The notes beneath the pieces are model-generated. The model worked only from the letters and a program-made list of their open reading frames with translations. It did no database searches and had not been told where the DNA came from. Shown one piece after another: positions 18,643-28,206 of a DNA stretch of 64,000 bases. Source of the DNA: Clostridium aestuarii (lineage in GTDB: Bacteria > Bacillota > Clostridia > Clostridiales > Clostridiaceae); the NCBI RefSeq assembly GCF_026735135.1, contig NZ_JAPQER010000003.1:372001-436000 (forward strand). Direction: 5' to 3'. The position numbers and the translations under genes are program-made. Every line of letters begins with the position of its first letter. The first letter of the stretch is position 1.

Positions 18643-19512
18643 ATGAATAAAATAGAAATATTTGTAAATAACTGGATTTTTGGAAATACTTCTTTAGAAG
18701 AAGTAGCATCAAGAGTTAGCAAAATAGGATTTGATGGAATTGAACTTGTTGGTGAACCTGAGATATATAATTCAAATGAAGTTAATAGGATAATGAAAAA
18801 ATATGGTTTGAAAGTTAATTCTATATGTGGAATGCACCCAGGTCCTGATCAGAATGATTTAAGAGCTTTATGCCATTCAGATAAACAACAAAGAATAAAT
18901 GCAATTAATTATGTTAAATCATGTGTTGATTTAGCTAAAGAAATTGGTGCTAGAAGTGTGTTGGTTGTTCCAAGTCTTGTAGGACAACCTGGGTTGTTTG
19001 ATTCTAAAGATAATGATTGGAAAAGGGCTGTGGAATCCTTACAAATTGCGGGTCAATATGCAGAAAAAAATGAAATTTACTTAACTATTGAACCTATCAA
19101 TCGATATGAAGTAGGCTTAGTCTATAGCATTAGTGATGCTATTAAAATGTGTAAGGAAATAAATAATGATTATGTAAGAACTATGGGAGATACTTTTCAT
19201 ATGCAGATTGAAGAGGGAGATGGTATTCCCAATGCAATTAGAAGAGCTGGAGAATATTATTTTCAGCATTTACATGTAGCGGATAATACAAGAGAAGCTC
19301 CAGGATTAGGAACTATGCCTTGGAGAGAGATAATAAGAGCACTTTATGATATAAACTATCAAGGGGGAATATCATGTGAGCCTCTTCCAAAGGGAAAAGC
19401 ACCTTATGATGCGAGAAGTGGAAATATACCAGCTGAAAAACTAGATGCAGATTTAGCATTAGGGTTAAAACATTTAAGGGAAGAACAAGAAATTGTGATT
19501 AAAAAGTATTAG
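18643..19512 (+). CDS. sugar isomerase/epimerase, ketose 3-epimerase-like TIM barrel
   Basis: The 289-residue protein belongs to the AP-endonuclease-2/xylose-isomerase-like barrel family, closest by eye to D-tagatose/L-ribulose 3-epimerases. Expected metal and catalytic positions are present: Glu in TIEPINRYE, Asp and His in MGDTFHMQ, His and Arg in [13 protein letters not shown], and Glu in ISCEPLP. The two glutamates flanking the substrate fit the 3-epimerase mechanism. In this operon it could interconvert L-xylulose and L-ribulose (or another ketose pair) ahead of the ribulokinase. A phosphorylated substrate (UlaE/SgbU-like) cannot be excluded. A GAGAGGAG site precedes the ATG. Confidence 0.8.
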   Translation: MNKIEIFVNNWIFGNTSLEEVASRVSKIGFDGIELVGEPEIYNSNEVNRIMKKYGLKVNSICGMHPGPDQNDLRALCHSDKQQRINAINYVKSCVDLAKEIGARSVLVVPSLVGQPGLFDSKDNDWKRAVESLQIAGQYAEKNEIYLTIEPINRYEVGLVYSISDAIKMCKEINNDYVRTMGDTFHMQIEEGDGIPNAIRRAGEYYFQHLHVADNTREAPGLGTMPWREIIRALYDINYQGGISCEPLPKGKAPYDARSGNIPAEKLDADLALGLKHLREEQEIVIKKY

Positions 19513-19532
19513 ATTACAGAGGAGGAAACAAT

Positions 19533-21191
19533 ATGAGTAAGTATTCTATTGGAATAGACTATGGTACAGAATCAGCTAGAGCGCTACTAGTTAATTTGGA
19601 AACTGCAGAAGATATTTGCAATGCTGTTATGGCATATCCTCATGGAGTTATGAGTGAATGTTTACCAGATGGAACTAAACTTTCTAATGATTGGGCACTA
19701 GAACATCCCGATGATTATATAGAAGTATTAAAAACAATAATACCTTCTGTTATTGAAAAATCAGGAATTGATACAAAAGATGTTGTAGGAATAGGAATTG
19801 ATTTTACAGCATGTACTATTTTACCTATAAAAGAAGATGGTACTCCACTTTGTGATTTAGATAAGTTTAAATCAAATCCTCATTCTTATGTTAAATTATG
19901 GAAACATCATGCTGCTCAGCCAGAAGCAAATAAATTAAATAATATTGCAGATAGTAGAAATGAAAATTTCATGTCAAGATATGGTGGCAAGATATCCTCG
20001 GAGTGGTTTGTGCCTAAAGTTTGGCAAGTTTTAGATGAAGCTCCTGAAGTTTATAATGAAGCTGATAAATTTATGGAGGCTGCTGATTGGGTTATCTTAA
20101 AGTTAACAGGAAAAGAAAAGAGAAATAGTTGTACTGCAGGATATAAGGCTTTATGGCATAAACAAAATGGATATCCATCTAAAGAATTTTTTAAGGCATT
20201 AGATTGTAGAATGGAAAATTTAATAGATGAAAAAATGAGTAGAGATATTTATCCTTTAGGTACTAAAGCTGGAGAAATTACTAAAAATATGGCTGATATG
20301 CTTGGGTTAATACCAGGAATAGCAGTAGCAGTAGCAAATGTAGATGCTCATGTTGCAGTTCCTGCTTCAGGAGTAACGGAATCAGGTAAAATGGTTATGG
20401 TTATGGGAACATCTACATGTCATCTGCTTTTGGGAGATGTGGAAAAAAATGTACCGGGTATGTGTGGATGTGTAGAAGATGGTATAGTACCTGGATATTA
20501 TGGTTATGAAGCTGGTCAGTCAGCAGTAGGAGATACATTTGCTTGGTTTGTTAATAATTGTATACCAGAAAGTTATTATAAAGAAGCAAAAGAAAAAGAT
20601 ATGAATATTCATGTTCTTCTAACTGAAAAGGCTGCAAAGTTAAAACCTGGTGAAAGTGGACTACTTGCGCTTGATTGGTGGAATGGAAATAGATCAGTTC
20701 TTGTAGATACAGATTTAACTGGATTAATAATGGGAATGACATTAAATACGAAGCCAGAAGAGATTTATAGAGCTCTTATAGAAGCAACTGCTTATGGTAC
20801 AAATAAAATAATTGAAACGTTTAATGAAAACGGAGTCAAAGTAGAAGAACTTTATGCATGTGGTGGGCTTCCTCAAAAGAATAGAATGCTTATGCAAATT
20901 TATTCAGATGTTACAGGACTTTCAATAAAAATAGCAGAATCTACTCAAACGCCTGCACTAGGATCAGCAATGTTTGGAGCTGTAGCAGCAGGAAAAGAAA
21001 ATGGGGGATTTGATAGTATTGTTGAAGCTGCAAAGGTTATGGCGAAATTAAAAGATGAAGTTATAAAACCTATTCCTAAAAATCATGAAATCTATAAAGT
21101 TCTTTTCCAAGAATATGGGAAATTACATGATTATTTTGGACGAAGCATGAATGATGTTATGAAAACACTAAAAAAATTAAAAGAAAATTAA
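19533..21191 (+). CDS. araB: ribulokinase (FGGY family)
   Basis: At 552 residues this matches AraB-type ribulokinases. It has the N-terminal phosphate-binding segment [15 protein letters not shown], the AraB-typical YPHGVM and [11 protein letters not shown], the [11 protein letters not shown] strand, and the second nucleotide-binding segment [31 protein letters not shown] supplies the adenosine-site region. It phosphorylates L-ribulose (some members accept D-ribulose) to the 5-phosphate, the substrate of the next gene product. GAGGAGG lies before the ATG. No L-arabinose isomerase is encoded nearby. Confidence 0.9.
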   Translation: MSKYSIGIDYGTESARALLVNLETAEDICNAVMAYPHGVMSECLPDGTKLSNDWALEHPDDYIEVLKTIIPSVIEKSGIDTKDVVGIGIDFTACTILPIKEDGTPLCDLDKFKSNPHSYVKLWKHHAAQPEANKLNNIADSRNENFMSRYGGKISSEWFVPKVWQVLDEAPEVYNEADKFMEAADWVILKLTGKEKRNSCTAGYKALWHKQNGYPSKEFFKALDCRMENLIDEKMSRDIYPLGTKAGEITKNMADMLGLIPGIAVAVANVDAHVAVPASGVTESGKMVMVMGTSTCHLLLGDVEKNVPGMCGCVEDGIVPGYYGYEAGQSAVGDTFAWFVNNCIPESYYKEAKEKDMNIHVLLTEKAAKLKPGESGLLALDWWNGNRSVLVDTDLTGLIMGMTLNTKPEEIYRALIEATAYGTNKIIETFNENGVKVEELYACGGLPQKNRMLMQIYSDVTGLSIKIAESTQTPALGSAMFGAVAAGKENGGFDSIVEAAKVMAKLKDEVIKPIPKNHEIYKVLFQEYGKLHDYFGRSMNDVMKTLKKLKEN

Positions 21192-21226
21192 TTATAAATT
21201 AGAGGTTATAGTGGAGGAAATTTTTT

Positions 21227-21928
21227 ATGTTAGAAAAATTAAAAGAAGAAGTTTTAGAAGCTAATTTAAACCTTTGTAAGTATAATCTTATAAAATTCAC
21301 ATGGGGTAATGTTAGTGGAATAGATAGAGACAAAGGCTTAATAGTTATAAAACCTAGTGGAGTACCATATGAAGAATTAAGTGTTGAAAATCTTGTGGTA
21401 TTAGATTTACAGGGCAATATTGTAGAAGGTTATTTAAATCCCTCTTCAGATACACCTACACATTTAGTTCTATATAATAAATTTCCTCAAATAGGAGGAG
21501 TCGTTCATACACATTCGCCTTGGGCTACAATTTGGGCTCAAGCTGGTAAGAAACTTTTAGCATTAGGTACTACTCATGCAGATCATTTTTATGGAAGCAT
21601 ACCATGTACAAGAATGTTGAGAGATGAAGAAATAGCTAAAAAATATGAAAAAGAAACAGGCAATGTTATAGTTGAAACTTTTGAAGATAAAAATGTAATG
21701 GACATACCTGGAGTCCTTGTACATAGTCATGGACCTTTTACTTGGGGAAAAAATTCTTTAGATGCAGTAAAAAACGCAGTTGTTTTAGAAGAAATAGCTA
21801 AAATGAATTACTATACTATGAGTTTAAATGAAACTACAGAATCTATACAAAAAACTTTACTTGATAAACATTTTTTAAGAAAGCATGGGAAAAATGCTTA
21901 TTATGGTCAAACACAAAAAGTTATTTAA
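21227..21928 (+). CDS. araD: L-ribulose-5-phosphate 4-epimerase
   Basis: This class II aldolase-family protein of 233 residues has the AraD order: [17 protein letters not shown] at residues ~19-35, PSGVPYEEL, the zinc-binding [17 protein letters not shown], a HADHFYG segment, and [12 protein letters not shown] carrying the third zinc His. It converts L-ribulose 5-phosphate to D-xylulose 5-phosphate, linking the operon to the pentose phosphate pathway. GGAGG precedes the ATG. The operon closes with a terminator at ~21973. Confidence 0.93.
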   Translation: MLEKLKEEVLEANLNLCKYNLIKFTWGNVSGIDRDKGLIVIKPSGVPYEELSVENLVVLDLQGNIVEGYLNPSSDTPTHLVLYNKFPQIGGVVHTHSPWATIWAQAGKKLLALGTTHADHFYGSIPCTRMLRDEEIAKKYEKETGNVIVETFEDKNVMDIPGVLVHSHGPFTWGKNSLDAVKNAVVLEEIAKMNYYTMSLNETTESIQKTLLDKHFLRKHGKNAYYGQTQKVI

Positions 21929-21933
21929 TTATA

Positions 21934-21970
21934 CTATATAAGAATATTGCGAAGCAATATTCTTATATAG
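21934..21970. repeat. palindromic element, copy 1
   Basis: A perfect 17-bp inverted repeat (21934-21950 with 21954-21970) with a GAA loop lies right after araD. Its 32-base core (21937-21968) is repeated at 42603-42634 with three differences. It has no T tract of its own, so it is not simply a terminator. Confidence 0.75.
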
Positions 21971-21972
21971 AG

Positions 21973-22018
21973 ATTCCTTTTGCTCTAAAAACGGGGTTAA
22001 TAAAAGGAATTTTTTATT
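21973..22018 (+). terminator. terminator of the sugar operon
   Basis: A 9-bp stem (21973-21981 with 22002-22010) with a 20-base loop is followed by TTTTTATTTT. Confidence 0.6.
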
Positions 22019-22183
22019 TTTTGAAAAATATAAATTATATCATTTTAATTCAGTTTTTACTTATATATACTTTTACATCGTTGTATTCTAAAGAAATATA
22101 ATTATTATTGATATCATGAACAGTAGTGGAAAAGTTTATAGATAATTTTTAAATATCAGTATTTACAAGATGTAAAAAACAGT

Positions 22184-22211
22184 GTATACTACTGTATATA
22201 CATTAGTATAC
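22184..22211 (+). promoter_or_regulatory. inverted repeat over the 5' leader of the NiaX-like gene, candidate operator
   Basis: gtatacta (22184-22191) and tagtatac (22204-22211) pair perfectly. The right arm abuts the ribosome binding site GGAGG at 22212-22216. Binding of a repressor here would cover the start region. Confidence 0.45.
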
Positions 22212-22224
22212 GGAGGTGGGAAAC

Positions 22225-22749
22225 ATGAAAAATAATATAAAAAATCTAACATATACAGCATTGCTAATAGCTTTTGCAATTATAATTCCTTTGTTTTTTA
22301 CTCCTTTAAGAATAGTTATTGGACCATTTTCAGCAACGCTTGCTTCACATGTTCCTGTATTTTTAGCTATGTTTTTAGGACCAACATCAGCTATAATGGT
22401 TGGAGTGGGTTCAACACTAGGATTTTTAGCAGCAGGTACACCTATATGGATTGTTGCTAGAGCTTTTATGCACGTATTCATAGGCTTAATGGGTGCAATG
22501 ATGCTAAAAAAAGGAATTAGCTTTAAAAAGGTGGCTATAATTACATCACCTATTCATGGAATATTAGAAGGATTAGCAGTATTACCGTTTAAGAATATGT
22601 TTGGATTTTCTACAGAATTTATAATGGTAACTGTTTTAGTTGGCTCAATACTTCATCATTTAGCAGATGGGTTTATATCAAATCTACTTGTACAAGCATT
22701 AACTAAAAGTGGAAGAGCTACTTTTATAAAAAATGTTTCAGCTAAATAA
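22225..22749 (+). CDS. ECF transporter substrate-specific (S) component, NiaX-like
   Basis: I start at the ATG at 22225 (174 residues) since a GTG at 22216 overlaps the GGAGG site. The protein has about five or six membrane helices. It shows the features I associate with NiaX-type niacin S components: GPFSATLASHVPVFLAMFLGP near the second helix, WIVARAFMHVFIG, a SPIHGILEGLAV segment, and HHLADGFISNLL in the last helix. It would bind the vitamin and use the shared EcfAA'T module encoded elsewhere. The niacin assignment is by remembered similarity; another vitamin is possible. An inverted repeat precedes the gene. Confidence 0.75.
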   Translation: MKNNIKNLTYTALLIAFAIIIPLFFTPLRIVIGPFSATLASHVPVFLAMFLGPTSAIMVGVGSTLGFLAAGTPIWIVARAFMHVFIGLMGAMMLKKGISFKKVAIITSPIHGILEGLAVLPFKNMFGFSTEFIMVTVLVGSILHHLADGFISNLLVQALTKSGRATFIKNVSAK

Positions 22750-22782
22750 AAGTAGGAACTAAATTTATTTACTTTAGAATGT

Positions 22783-22834
22783 AAAACTATCCTTCAGATA
22801 AAGTATAAACTCTATCTGAAGGATAGTTTTATTT
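22783..22834. terminator. bidirectional terminator between convergent genes
   Basis: A perfect 18-bp stem (22783-22800 with 22813-22830) lies between the NiaX-like gene and the converging RmlD-like gene, overlapping the latter's stop codon. Confidence 0.85.
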
Positions 22835-23662
22835 GATGAATTTTTGTACTGCTATTTTAGTTCGGTCTTGCCAAGAGGGTAATTCAATATTAAAGCAGTT
22901 TTTTAACAAAACTGTTTTTAAGGCGCAATAAGAAGGGCGAGGGGCACTATTAGATATATAGTTGCTAGGTATTTCAATAATTTCTTTATTTATATTAGCG
23001 TATTTTAGTATATATTTTACCCATACAGATTTACTTACAGGATCTGGATTAACACAATTATATGTTCCATATAAATTTGTGGATATTATTTTTTCAATAA
23101 CCATACATAAATCTTCAATATAAGTAGTACTTCCTATTTCAGTTGAACACATAAATATAGGTTTATATATATTATCTAGTATTTTTTCAATAAAATCATT
23201 TTCTTCACCAAAAACCCATCCAGTTCTAATAATAAAAAATTTGCTATATAAAGTTTGAATTAGTTTTTCTGCAGCTAAGTTAGTTTTTCCAAATACATTG
23301 ATAGGATTACAGTCATCTGTTTCGTAATATGGACTGTTTTTTTTACCGTCGTGAACGTAATTAGTTGAAATATAGACTATAGGTATATCCAAACAGCAAC
23401 AACTGTATGCTGTATTTAGACAGCCTATAGTATTGAGATTATAGGCAAGATTTTCATTCTGTTCACATAATTCTATGTCATTTAAACCATCACAGTGAAT
23501 AACTATATCTGGGTTTAGTTTAGATATAACTTTTAAAGTTGAATTTTTATTGCTTATATCTAAAGTTTCTTTAGTCATTAAAAATATTTTATGGCTATTA
23601 TTTAGATATTTATATAAAGCTTTGCCAAGCGGTTTATCTCCTCCAGTTATTAGTATATTCAT
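22829..23662 (-). CDS. RmlD-like sugar-nucleotide reductase homolog lacking the YxxxK pair
   Basis: The 277-residue protein follows the dTDP-4-dehydrorhamnose reductase (RmlD) fold: N-terminal MNILITGGDKPLG, LNPDIVIHCDGL, YNLNTIG, YISTNYVHDG, RTGWVFGEEN and a C-terminal RPSYCALKT like RPxxSxLxT. The catalytic Tyr-Lys of short-chain dehydrogenases, normally in NVYGRTKLAGE, is changed: the sequence at residues 122-128 is NVFGKTN, so Tyr is F124 and Lys is N128. The cofactor loop GGDKPLG also departs from GxxGQLG. It may bind a sugar nucleotide or act as a partner (RmlD relatives include regulatory proteins) rather than reduce a substrate. It stands alone, not in a rhamnose cluster. Confidence 0.8.
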   Translation of the reverse strand: MNILITGGDKPLGKALYKYLNNSHKIFLMTKETLDISNKNSTLKVISKLNPDIVIHCDGLNDIELCEQNENLAYNLNTIGCLNTAYSCCCLDIPIVYISTNYVHDGKKNSPYYETDDCNPINVFGKTNLAAEKLIQTLYSKFFIIRTGWVFGEENDFIEKILDNIYKPIFMCSTEIGSTTYIEDLCMVIEKIISTNLYGTYNCVNPDPVSKSVWVKYILKYANINKEIIEIPSNYISNSAPRPSYCALKTVLLKNCFNIELPSWQDRTKIAVQKFIK

Positions 23663-24001
23663 ATTAACCTCCTAAAAATTTCTCTAATTAATTTTATGAT
23701 ATACATATCAAGATTAATTCATTATAAGGTTATAATTTTAAAAATAAATTCCATATAAATTGATAATAAATGAGCCTCTATTAACATAAAGGATTAATTA
23801 AATTATTTTTATAGTTTCAGTAATATAAAGAACTTAATATGGTAATAAAACTTTTAATGAAATATCATATGATAAATTTATGTGATATAATGAGTTTATA
23901 GTTAATGTATTATATAAGAAAAGTGTGTCATACTTTTTTTACATGGTGAAGTTATTTAAAATTATTTATATAGGTATGTTTTATGGGGGAGAGGTTAGCT
24001 T
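23663..24001. other. divergent intergenic region
   Basis: The 339 bases between two divergent genes hold no gene I can support. TGaTATAAT at 23883-23891 is an extended -10 box that could serve the + strand gene at 24002, leaving a ~100-base leader. A GGAGG-complement lies just before the - strand start. I see no further structure. Confidence 0.45.
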
Positions 24002-24340
24002 ATGGCAAAAAAAAATAGTTCTATTGACAGTGAAACAATAGAAAAAATTTTAAGTGAGTTAAAAGAAATGGAAGTTATGTGCACAAATGATAGGTTAACA
24101 CTAAAAATACAAAAATTGATAAAAACAGTTAATAATGCGGCTAATTGGAGTGAGGAAATTTCGGTTGAAGATATAATTCATAAAAAAATGAAGGAATCTG
24201 CAAAGAAAAATCCTGATTTGAATTTAAAATTATATATGCTTTATAGGGATTTATCTGATGGAAGGATTTCAGAAGAAAAAGCTAAAGAATTATATGAAAC
24301 TTATATTCAAATGTATCCTGATGATATTATGATATATTAA
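24002..24340 (+). CDS. hypothetical small protein
   Basis: I do not recognise this 112-residue protein. It is hydrophilic and helix-rich, with no signal peptide or membrane segment. It has alternating acidic and basic stretches and a C-terminal part (SDGRISEEKAKELYETYIQMYP) that resembles a short helical hairpin. It is preceded by GGGGGAGAGG and followed by a strong hairpin, so it is probably its own transcript. Coding potential is supported by the ribosome site, the terminator placement and normal codon use. Confidence 0.65.
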   Translation: MAKKNSSIDSETIEKILSELKEMEVMCTNDRLTLKIQKLIKTVNNAANWSEEISVEDIIHKKMKESAKKNPDLNLKLYMLYRDLSDGRISEEKAKELYETYIQMYPDDIMIY

Positions 24341-24342
24341 AA

Positions 24343-24376
24343 TAACAAAAGGTACCGTAAAAGGTACCTTTTGTTA
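24343..24376 (+). terminator. hairpin terminator after 24340
   Basis: A perfect 14-bp stem (24343-24356 with 24363-24376) has Ts in its descending arm but no long T run after it. Confidence 0.6.
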
Positions 24377-24410
24377 TATAATTTATTAGTTATATAGTGG
24401 AGGTGCGTTT

Positions 24411-26699
24411 ATGGTTTTAAAGAAAGAAGAACTAGTATTTGAAAAGAAAAAAACAGATGATACTAAATGTTGGATAGATAAAGAAATAAATAGAATTAAT
24501 GAAAATAAAAAAGAACTAAAAATAAAACTTGTTGAATTGGAGAAAAATCATAAAAACTATAATGTTGAGTTTGAAATAACAAATAAGTTATACAGAAATT
24601 CTCTTAAAAATCACAAAAAATATAATGAAGCTAAGATACAGCCTTATTTTGCTAGAATAGATTTTAAAGAAAACCTTAGAGAAAAGGAAAGCTTTTATAT
24701 TGGAAAATTTGGATTATATGATAGCGAAACTGAAGAAGAAATTGTAATAGATTGGAGAGCACCTATTGCTGATTTATATTATAGTGGGACACAAGGCAAA
24801 GTAATATATGCAGCTCCTATAGGTAAGATAGATGGAGAATTATTATTGAAACGTAAATTCTTATTTAAGGATTCTCAATTACTAGATGGATTTGATGAAG
24901 GAATAAACGACATAATTCTAAAATCAGGAATAGATGAAGAAGAGGGGAATACGCTTATAGATGAATTCCTTAAAATAAATTTAGAACGGAATATGAGCAG
25001 TAAACTAAAAGAGGTAGTAGCTACAATTCAAAAAGAACAAAATGATATAATAAGGGCTGGTATCAATAAACCTATTATAGTTCAAGGGTCAGCGGGATCA
25101 GGGAAAACTACAGTAGCACTTCACAGACTTGCTTATTTACTTTATAGGTATAAAGATAAGATACAGGCAAAAGATATTTTGGTAATTGCACCTAATAAAT
25201 TATTTTTAGATTATATATCTCAGGTTCTTCCAAGTTTAGGAGCAGATGAAGTAAAACAAGTTACTTTTGAAGAGTTTGCATGTGAGAATATTGGTATAAA
25301 AAGTGAAATATATTCTAAGCATAAAAAATTAGGTTATATATTGGAATGTAAAGATGATGATACTAAAACATTAGTATTTAATAGCAGTAAATTAAAGGGA
25401 AGTGCTGTTTTTAGGATTATAATTGATAGGTATGTAAGATTTTTAGAAAGAAGAGATATTAATGTTGAATCTATTATGATTAATGAATATGTATTATTTG
25501 ATAAAAAGATTATAAAAAAATTATATGCTAAAGATTTATCATATCTTCCATTAAACAAAAGAAAAAATGAAATGGAAAGGTATTTTAAAGGAAGAATAAA
25601 AGAAAAAGTTAGATTTATATGTGAACAAATAGATTTAAAGTATTATGATGAAATATATAAAGTAAAAAAAACAATAAAGGATGAAGAACAAAGAAGAAAA
25701 GTGATAATAGATTTATATGATAGAAGAGATAAAGATAAAAAGTTTATTCATGATAATTCTGAAAATGTGGTTAAAAAATATTTTAAAAAGTGGAAAGATG
25801 AAGATATTATAAAGTTATATCTTGAATTTTTTAATAATAAAGAAAGCTTTTATGAAGTTACAGATGGAAGGATACCACAGATTTTAACAGACTACATGAT
25901 AAAAGAATTAAATGATAATTTTAATAGAGCGGTTATGGATAGTGATGATTTAGCTGCATTAATATATTTGAAATTCAAGATAGATGGAATTGAAGAAAAA
26001 TATAAGCACATAGTTATAGATGAAGCGCAGGATTACAGTGCTTTTCAAATGGAAATATTAAAAAGTATAGTTTCAAACAATTCTTTAACAATAGTTGGAG
26101 ATATAGGTCAGGGAATTTATTATTATAAAGGCATAGAAGAGTGGGATAAAGCTATAAATGATATTTTTAAAGGTGATGTAGATTATGTACCTATGACTCA
26201 GAGTTATCGTTCAACGGTTGAAATCATAAACTTTGCAAATGAAGTATTAAAGAAACAGAAAAATAATTTGAAACCTGCGGTACCAGTATTAAGGCATGGT
26301 AATGAACCTGAAATTATAGAATTTAAAACTGATGCTCAGTTTGCTAATGAACTTGACAAAGTATTAGAGTATGTACAGAGTCAGGAAAAAAACAACATAG
26401 CTATTATTGGAAGAAATTTAGAAGAATGTTTTAAGATAAAAGATGTTGTAGATCAGTACAGTGATTATAAATGGCATATCATAAAAGAAGCAGATGATAC
26501 TTTAAATCTTGAAAGAATAATAATACCATCTTACATGACAAAAGGATTGGAGTTTGATTGTAGTGTAATATATAACTGCAGCGATAAAAACTATAAAAAT
26601 ATCGAACTAGATAAAAAGCTTTTATATGTTGTTTTGACAAGAGCACTACATTTAGAATACATATTTTTCAAGGGAAACAAATCAAAATTACTAGAATAA
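24411..26699 (+). CDS. helD: HelD-type UvrD/Rep-like helicase (RNA polymerase-associated)
   Basis: The 762-residue length fits HelD. The protein has an N-terminal charged coiled coil (residues ~1-65). The HelD-typical YFARIDF and IVIDWRAPIADLYY come before the ATPase core, as expected for enzymes that wedge into RNA polymerase channels. Helicase motifs follow: QGSAGSGKTTVALHRLAYLLY (Walker A), VIDEAQDYSAFQMEIL (Walker B), GDIGQGIYYYKG (motif III), SYRSTVEIINFAN (motif IV) and YVVLTRAL (motif VI). HelD releases stalled RNA polymerase from DNA or nucleic acid. Start: ATG after GGAGGTG. It appears monocistronic. Confidence 0.9.
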   Translation: MVLKKEELVFEKKKTDDTKCWIDKEINRINENKKELKIKLVELEKNHKNYNVEFEITNKLYRNSLKNHKKYNEAKIQPYFARIDFKENLREKESFYIGKFGLYDSETEEEIVIDWRAPIADLYYSGTQGKVIYAAPIGKIDGELLLKRKFLFKDSQLLDGFDEGINDIILKSGIDEEEGNTLIDEFLKINLERNMSSKLKEVVATIQKEQNDIIRAGINKPIIVQGSAGSGKTTVALHRLAYLLYRYKDKIQAKDILVIAPNKLFLDYISQVLPSLGADEVKQVTFEEFACENIGIKSEIYSKHKKLGYILECKDDDTKTLVFNSSKLKGSAVFRIIIDRYVRFLERRDINVESIMINEYVLFDKKIIKKLYAKDLSYLPLNKRKNEMERYFKGRIKEKVRFICEQIDLKYYDEIYKVKKTIKDEEQRRKVIIDLYDRRDKDKKFIHDNSENVVKKYFKKWKDEDIIKLYLEFFNNKESFYEVTDGRIPQILTDYMIKELNDNFNRAVMDSDDLAALIYLKFKIDGIEEKYKHIVIDEAQDYSAFQMEILKSIVSNNSLTIVGDIGQGIYYYKGIEEWDKAINDIFKGDVDYVPMTQSYRSTVEIINFANEVLKKQKNNLKPAVPVLRHGNEPEIIEFKTDAQFANELDKVLEYVQSQEKNNIAIIGRNLEECFKIKDVVDQYSDYKWHIIKEADDTLNLERIIIPSYMTKGLEFDCSVIYNCSDKNYKNIELDKKLLYVVLTRALHLEYIFFKGNKSKLLE

Positions 26700-26827
26700 A
26701 ATTATTTCGTATTTGAAATTTTTAATTATGTAATTTGCTGAATTGGATAATAAATAGAATATAAATGGAAATAATAAATCTGTAGACAAAAATTAGATAA
26801 TAAATATTAATAGATAAAAAATATCAA

Positions 26828-26856
26828 TTGAAAGCATTAGATTTTTATGATAAAAT
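26828..26856 (+). promoter_or_regulatory. candidate promoter of the flavodiiron gene
   Basis: TTGAAA (26828-26833) is 17 bases from TAAAAT (26851-26856), which has an upstream TG at 26848-26849. The start codon follows 54 bases later. Confidence 0.5.
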
Positions 26857-26910
26857 TTTTATTAAAATAGGAATAATAAAAGTATTTTTACATTATTAGG
26901 AGGGATTAAA

Positions 26911-28089
26911 ATGAATGCAGTGGAATTAAAAGAAAGCGTTTATTGGGTTGGAGTTAAAGATCCTGAACTTGAAGTGTTTGACATAATAATGAATACTAAA
27001 AAAGGTACTACATACAATTCTTATATAATAAATGATGAAAAAGTTGCAGTTATAGACAGTGTAAAAGATGGGTTTCTTGATGAGGCTTTATATAATATTA
27101 AAGAAGTAATTGGAGATAAAAAGGTAGATTATATAATAGTTCAACATACAGAACTTGATCACAGTGGTTCTTTAAAAAAAATGCTTCAGGTTTACCCAGA
27201 GGCAGTTATAATAGCGTCACCAGCAGCTATAAGTTATTTACGAAATATATTAAATGAGGAATTTAAATTTGAGGATGCTTCAAAACTTAAAGAATTAGAT
27301 TTAGGAAAACATAAATTAAAGTTTATATCTGCTCCAAATCTTCACTGGCCTGATACTATGTTTACTTATGTTGAAGAAAAAAAAATATTGTTTACTTGTG
27401 ATGTAACAGGGGCTCATTATTGTCCAGATAATATAATTACAAATGATTATAATGATGAATACTTAAGTGAGTTCAAGTATTATTTTGATGTTATAATGGG
27501 ACCGTTTAAAAAGTTTGTATTATCAGGAATACAAAAGATAGATGGATTACAAATAGACATAATTGCAGCAAGCCATGGCCCAATACATAGTGGAAAAGGT
27601 GTAAATAAAGTTCTTAATCTTTATAAAAAAATGTCAATTGAAGAACCTCTTAAGGAAAATATTCAAATTTTTTATATATCAGCATATCATAATACAGAAA
27701 AAATGGCTAAATATATAGCAGATAAAATAAATCAAAAAGGAATAGTAGCTGAAACTCATGAAATAACTTCTATGGATATAAGTGCTGCTGTAGAAATGGT
27801 GAATAAAGCTACAGGAATTCTTATAGGTTCCCCTACTATTAATCAGGATGCGGTTGAACCAGCATGGAGATTACTTACATCAATAGGAATTATACAAAAC
27901 AGAGGAAAAGCAGCAGGAGCTTTTGGTTCCTATGGATGGAGCGGAGAAGCTGTTCCGATGATAACTTCAAGATTAAAATCTATGAAGTTCAAAACGGTAG
28001 ATCAAGGCTTGAAATTTAAACTGGTTCCGTCAGAAGAAGATTATAAAATGGCAGATGAGTTTATTGACAAGTTTTTAGGACTTTTTTAA
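26911..28089 (+). CDS. fprA: flavodiiron protein (FprA family A-type flavoprotein)
   Basis: The 392-residue protein has an N-terminal metallo-beta-lactamase-like domain with a full diiron site: H79, E81, D83 and H84 in [10 protein letters not shown]145 (NLHWPD), D164 (TCDVTGAH) and H222 (ASHGPIHSG). A C-terminal flavodoxin domain (residues ~250-392) begins [18 protein letters not shown] and contains IGSPTINQD and [10 protein letters not shown], the FMN loops. The enzyme reduces O2 to water or NO to N2O and protects anaerobes. No rubredoxin is fused or adjacent. AGGAGGG precedes the ATG. Confidence 0.95.
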   Translation: MNAVELKESVYWVGVKDPELEVFDIIMNTKKGTTYNSYIINDEKVAVIDSVKDGFLDEALYNIKEVIGDKKVDYIIVQHTELDHSGSLKKMLQVYPEAVIIASPAAISYLRNILNEEFKFEDASKLKELDLGKHKLKFISAPNLHWPDTMFTYVEEKKILFTCDVTGAHYCPDNIITNDYNDEYLSEFKYYFDVIMGPFKKFVLSGIQKIDGLQIDIIAASHGPIHSGKGVNKVLNLYKKMSIEEPLKENIQIFYISAYHNTEKMAKYIADKINQKGIVAETHEITSMDISAAVEMVNKATGILIGSPTINQDAVEPAWRLLTSIGIIQNRGKAAGAFGSYGWSGEAVPMITSRLKSMKFKTVDQGLKFKLVPSEEDYKMADEFIDKFLGLF

Positions 28090-28094
28090 AGATT

Positions 28095-28130
28095 GCACCG
28101 TACTAAAAGAAAAGTACGGTGTGTTTTCTT
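28095..28130 (+). terminator. terminator after fprA
   Basis: A 9-bp stem (28096-28104 with 28113-28121) is followed by TGTTTTCTT. Confidence 0.7.
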
Positions 28131-28206
28131 AATTTAGTATATTATATAAGGAGGTGAGTTTTTATTAGGAGAGAGTAGTTAATATATTTTTTCTTAATAA
28201 AGATTA

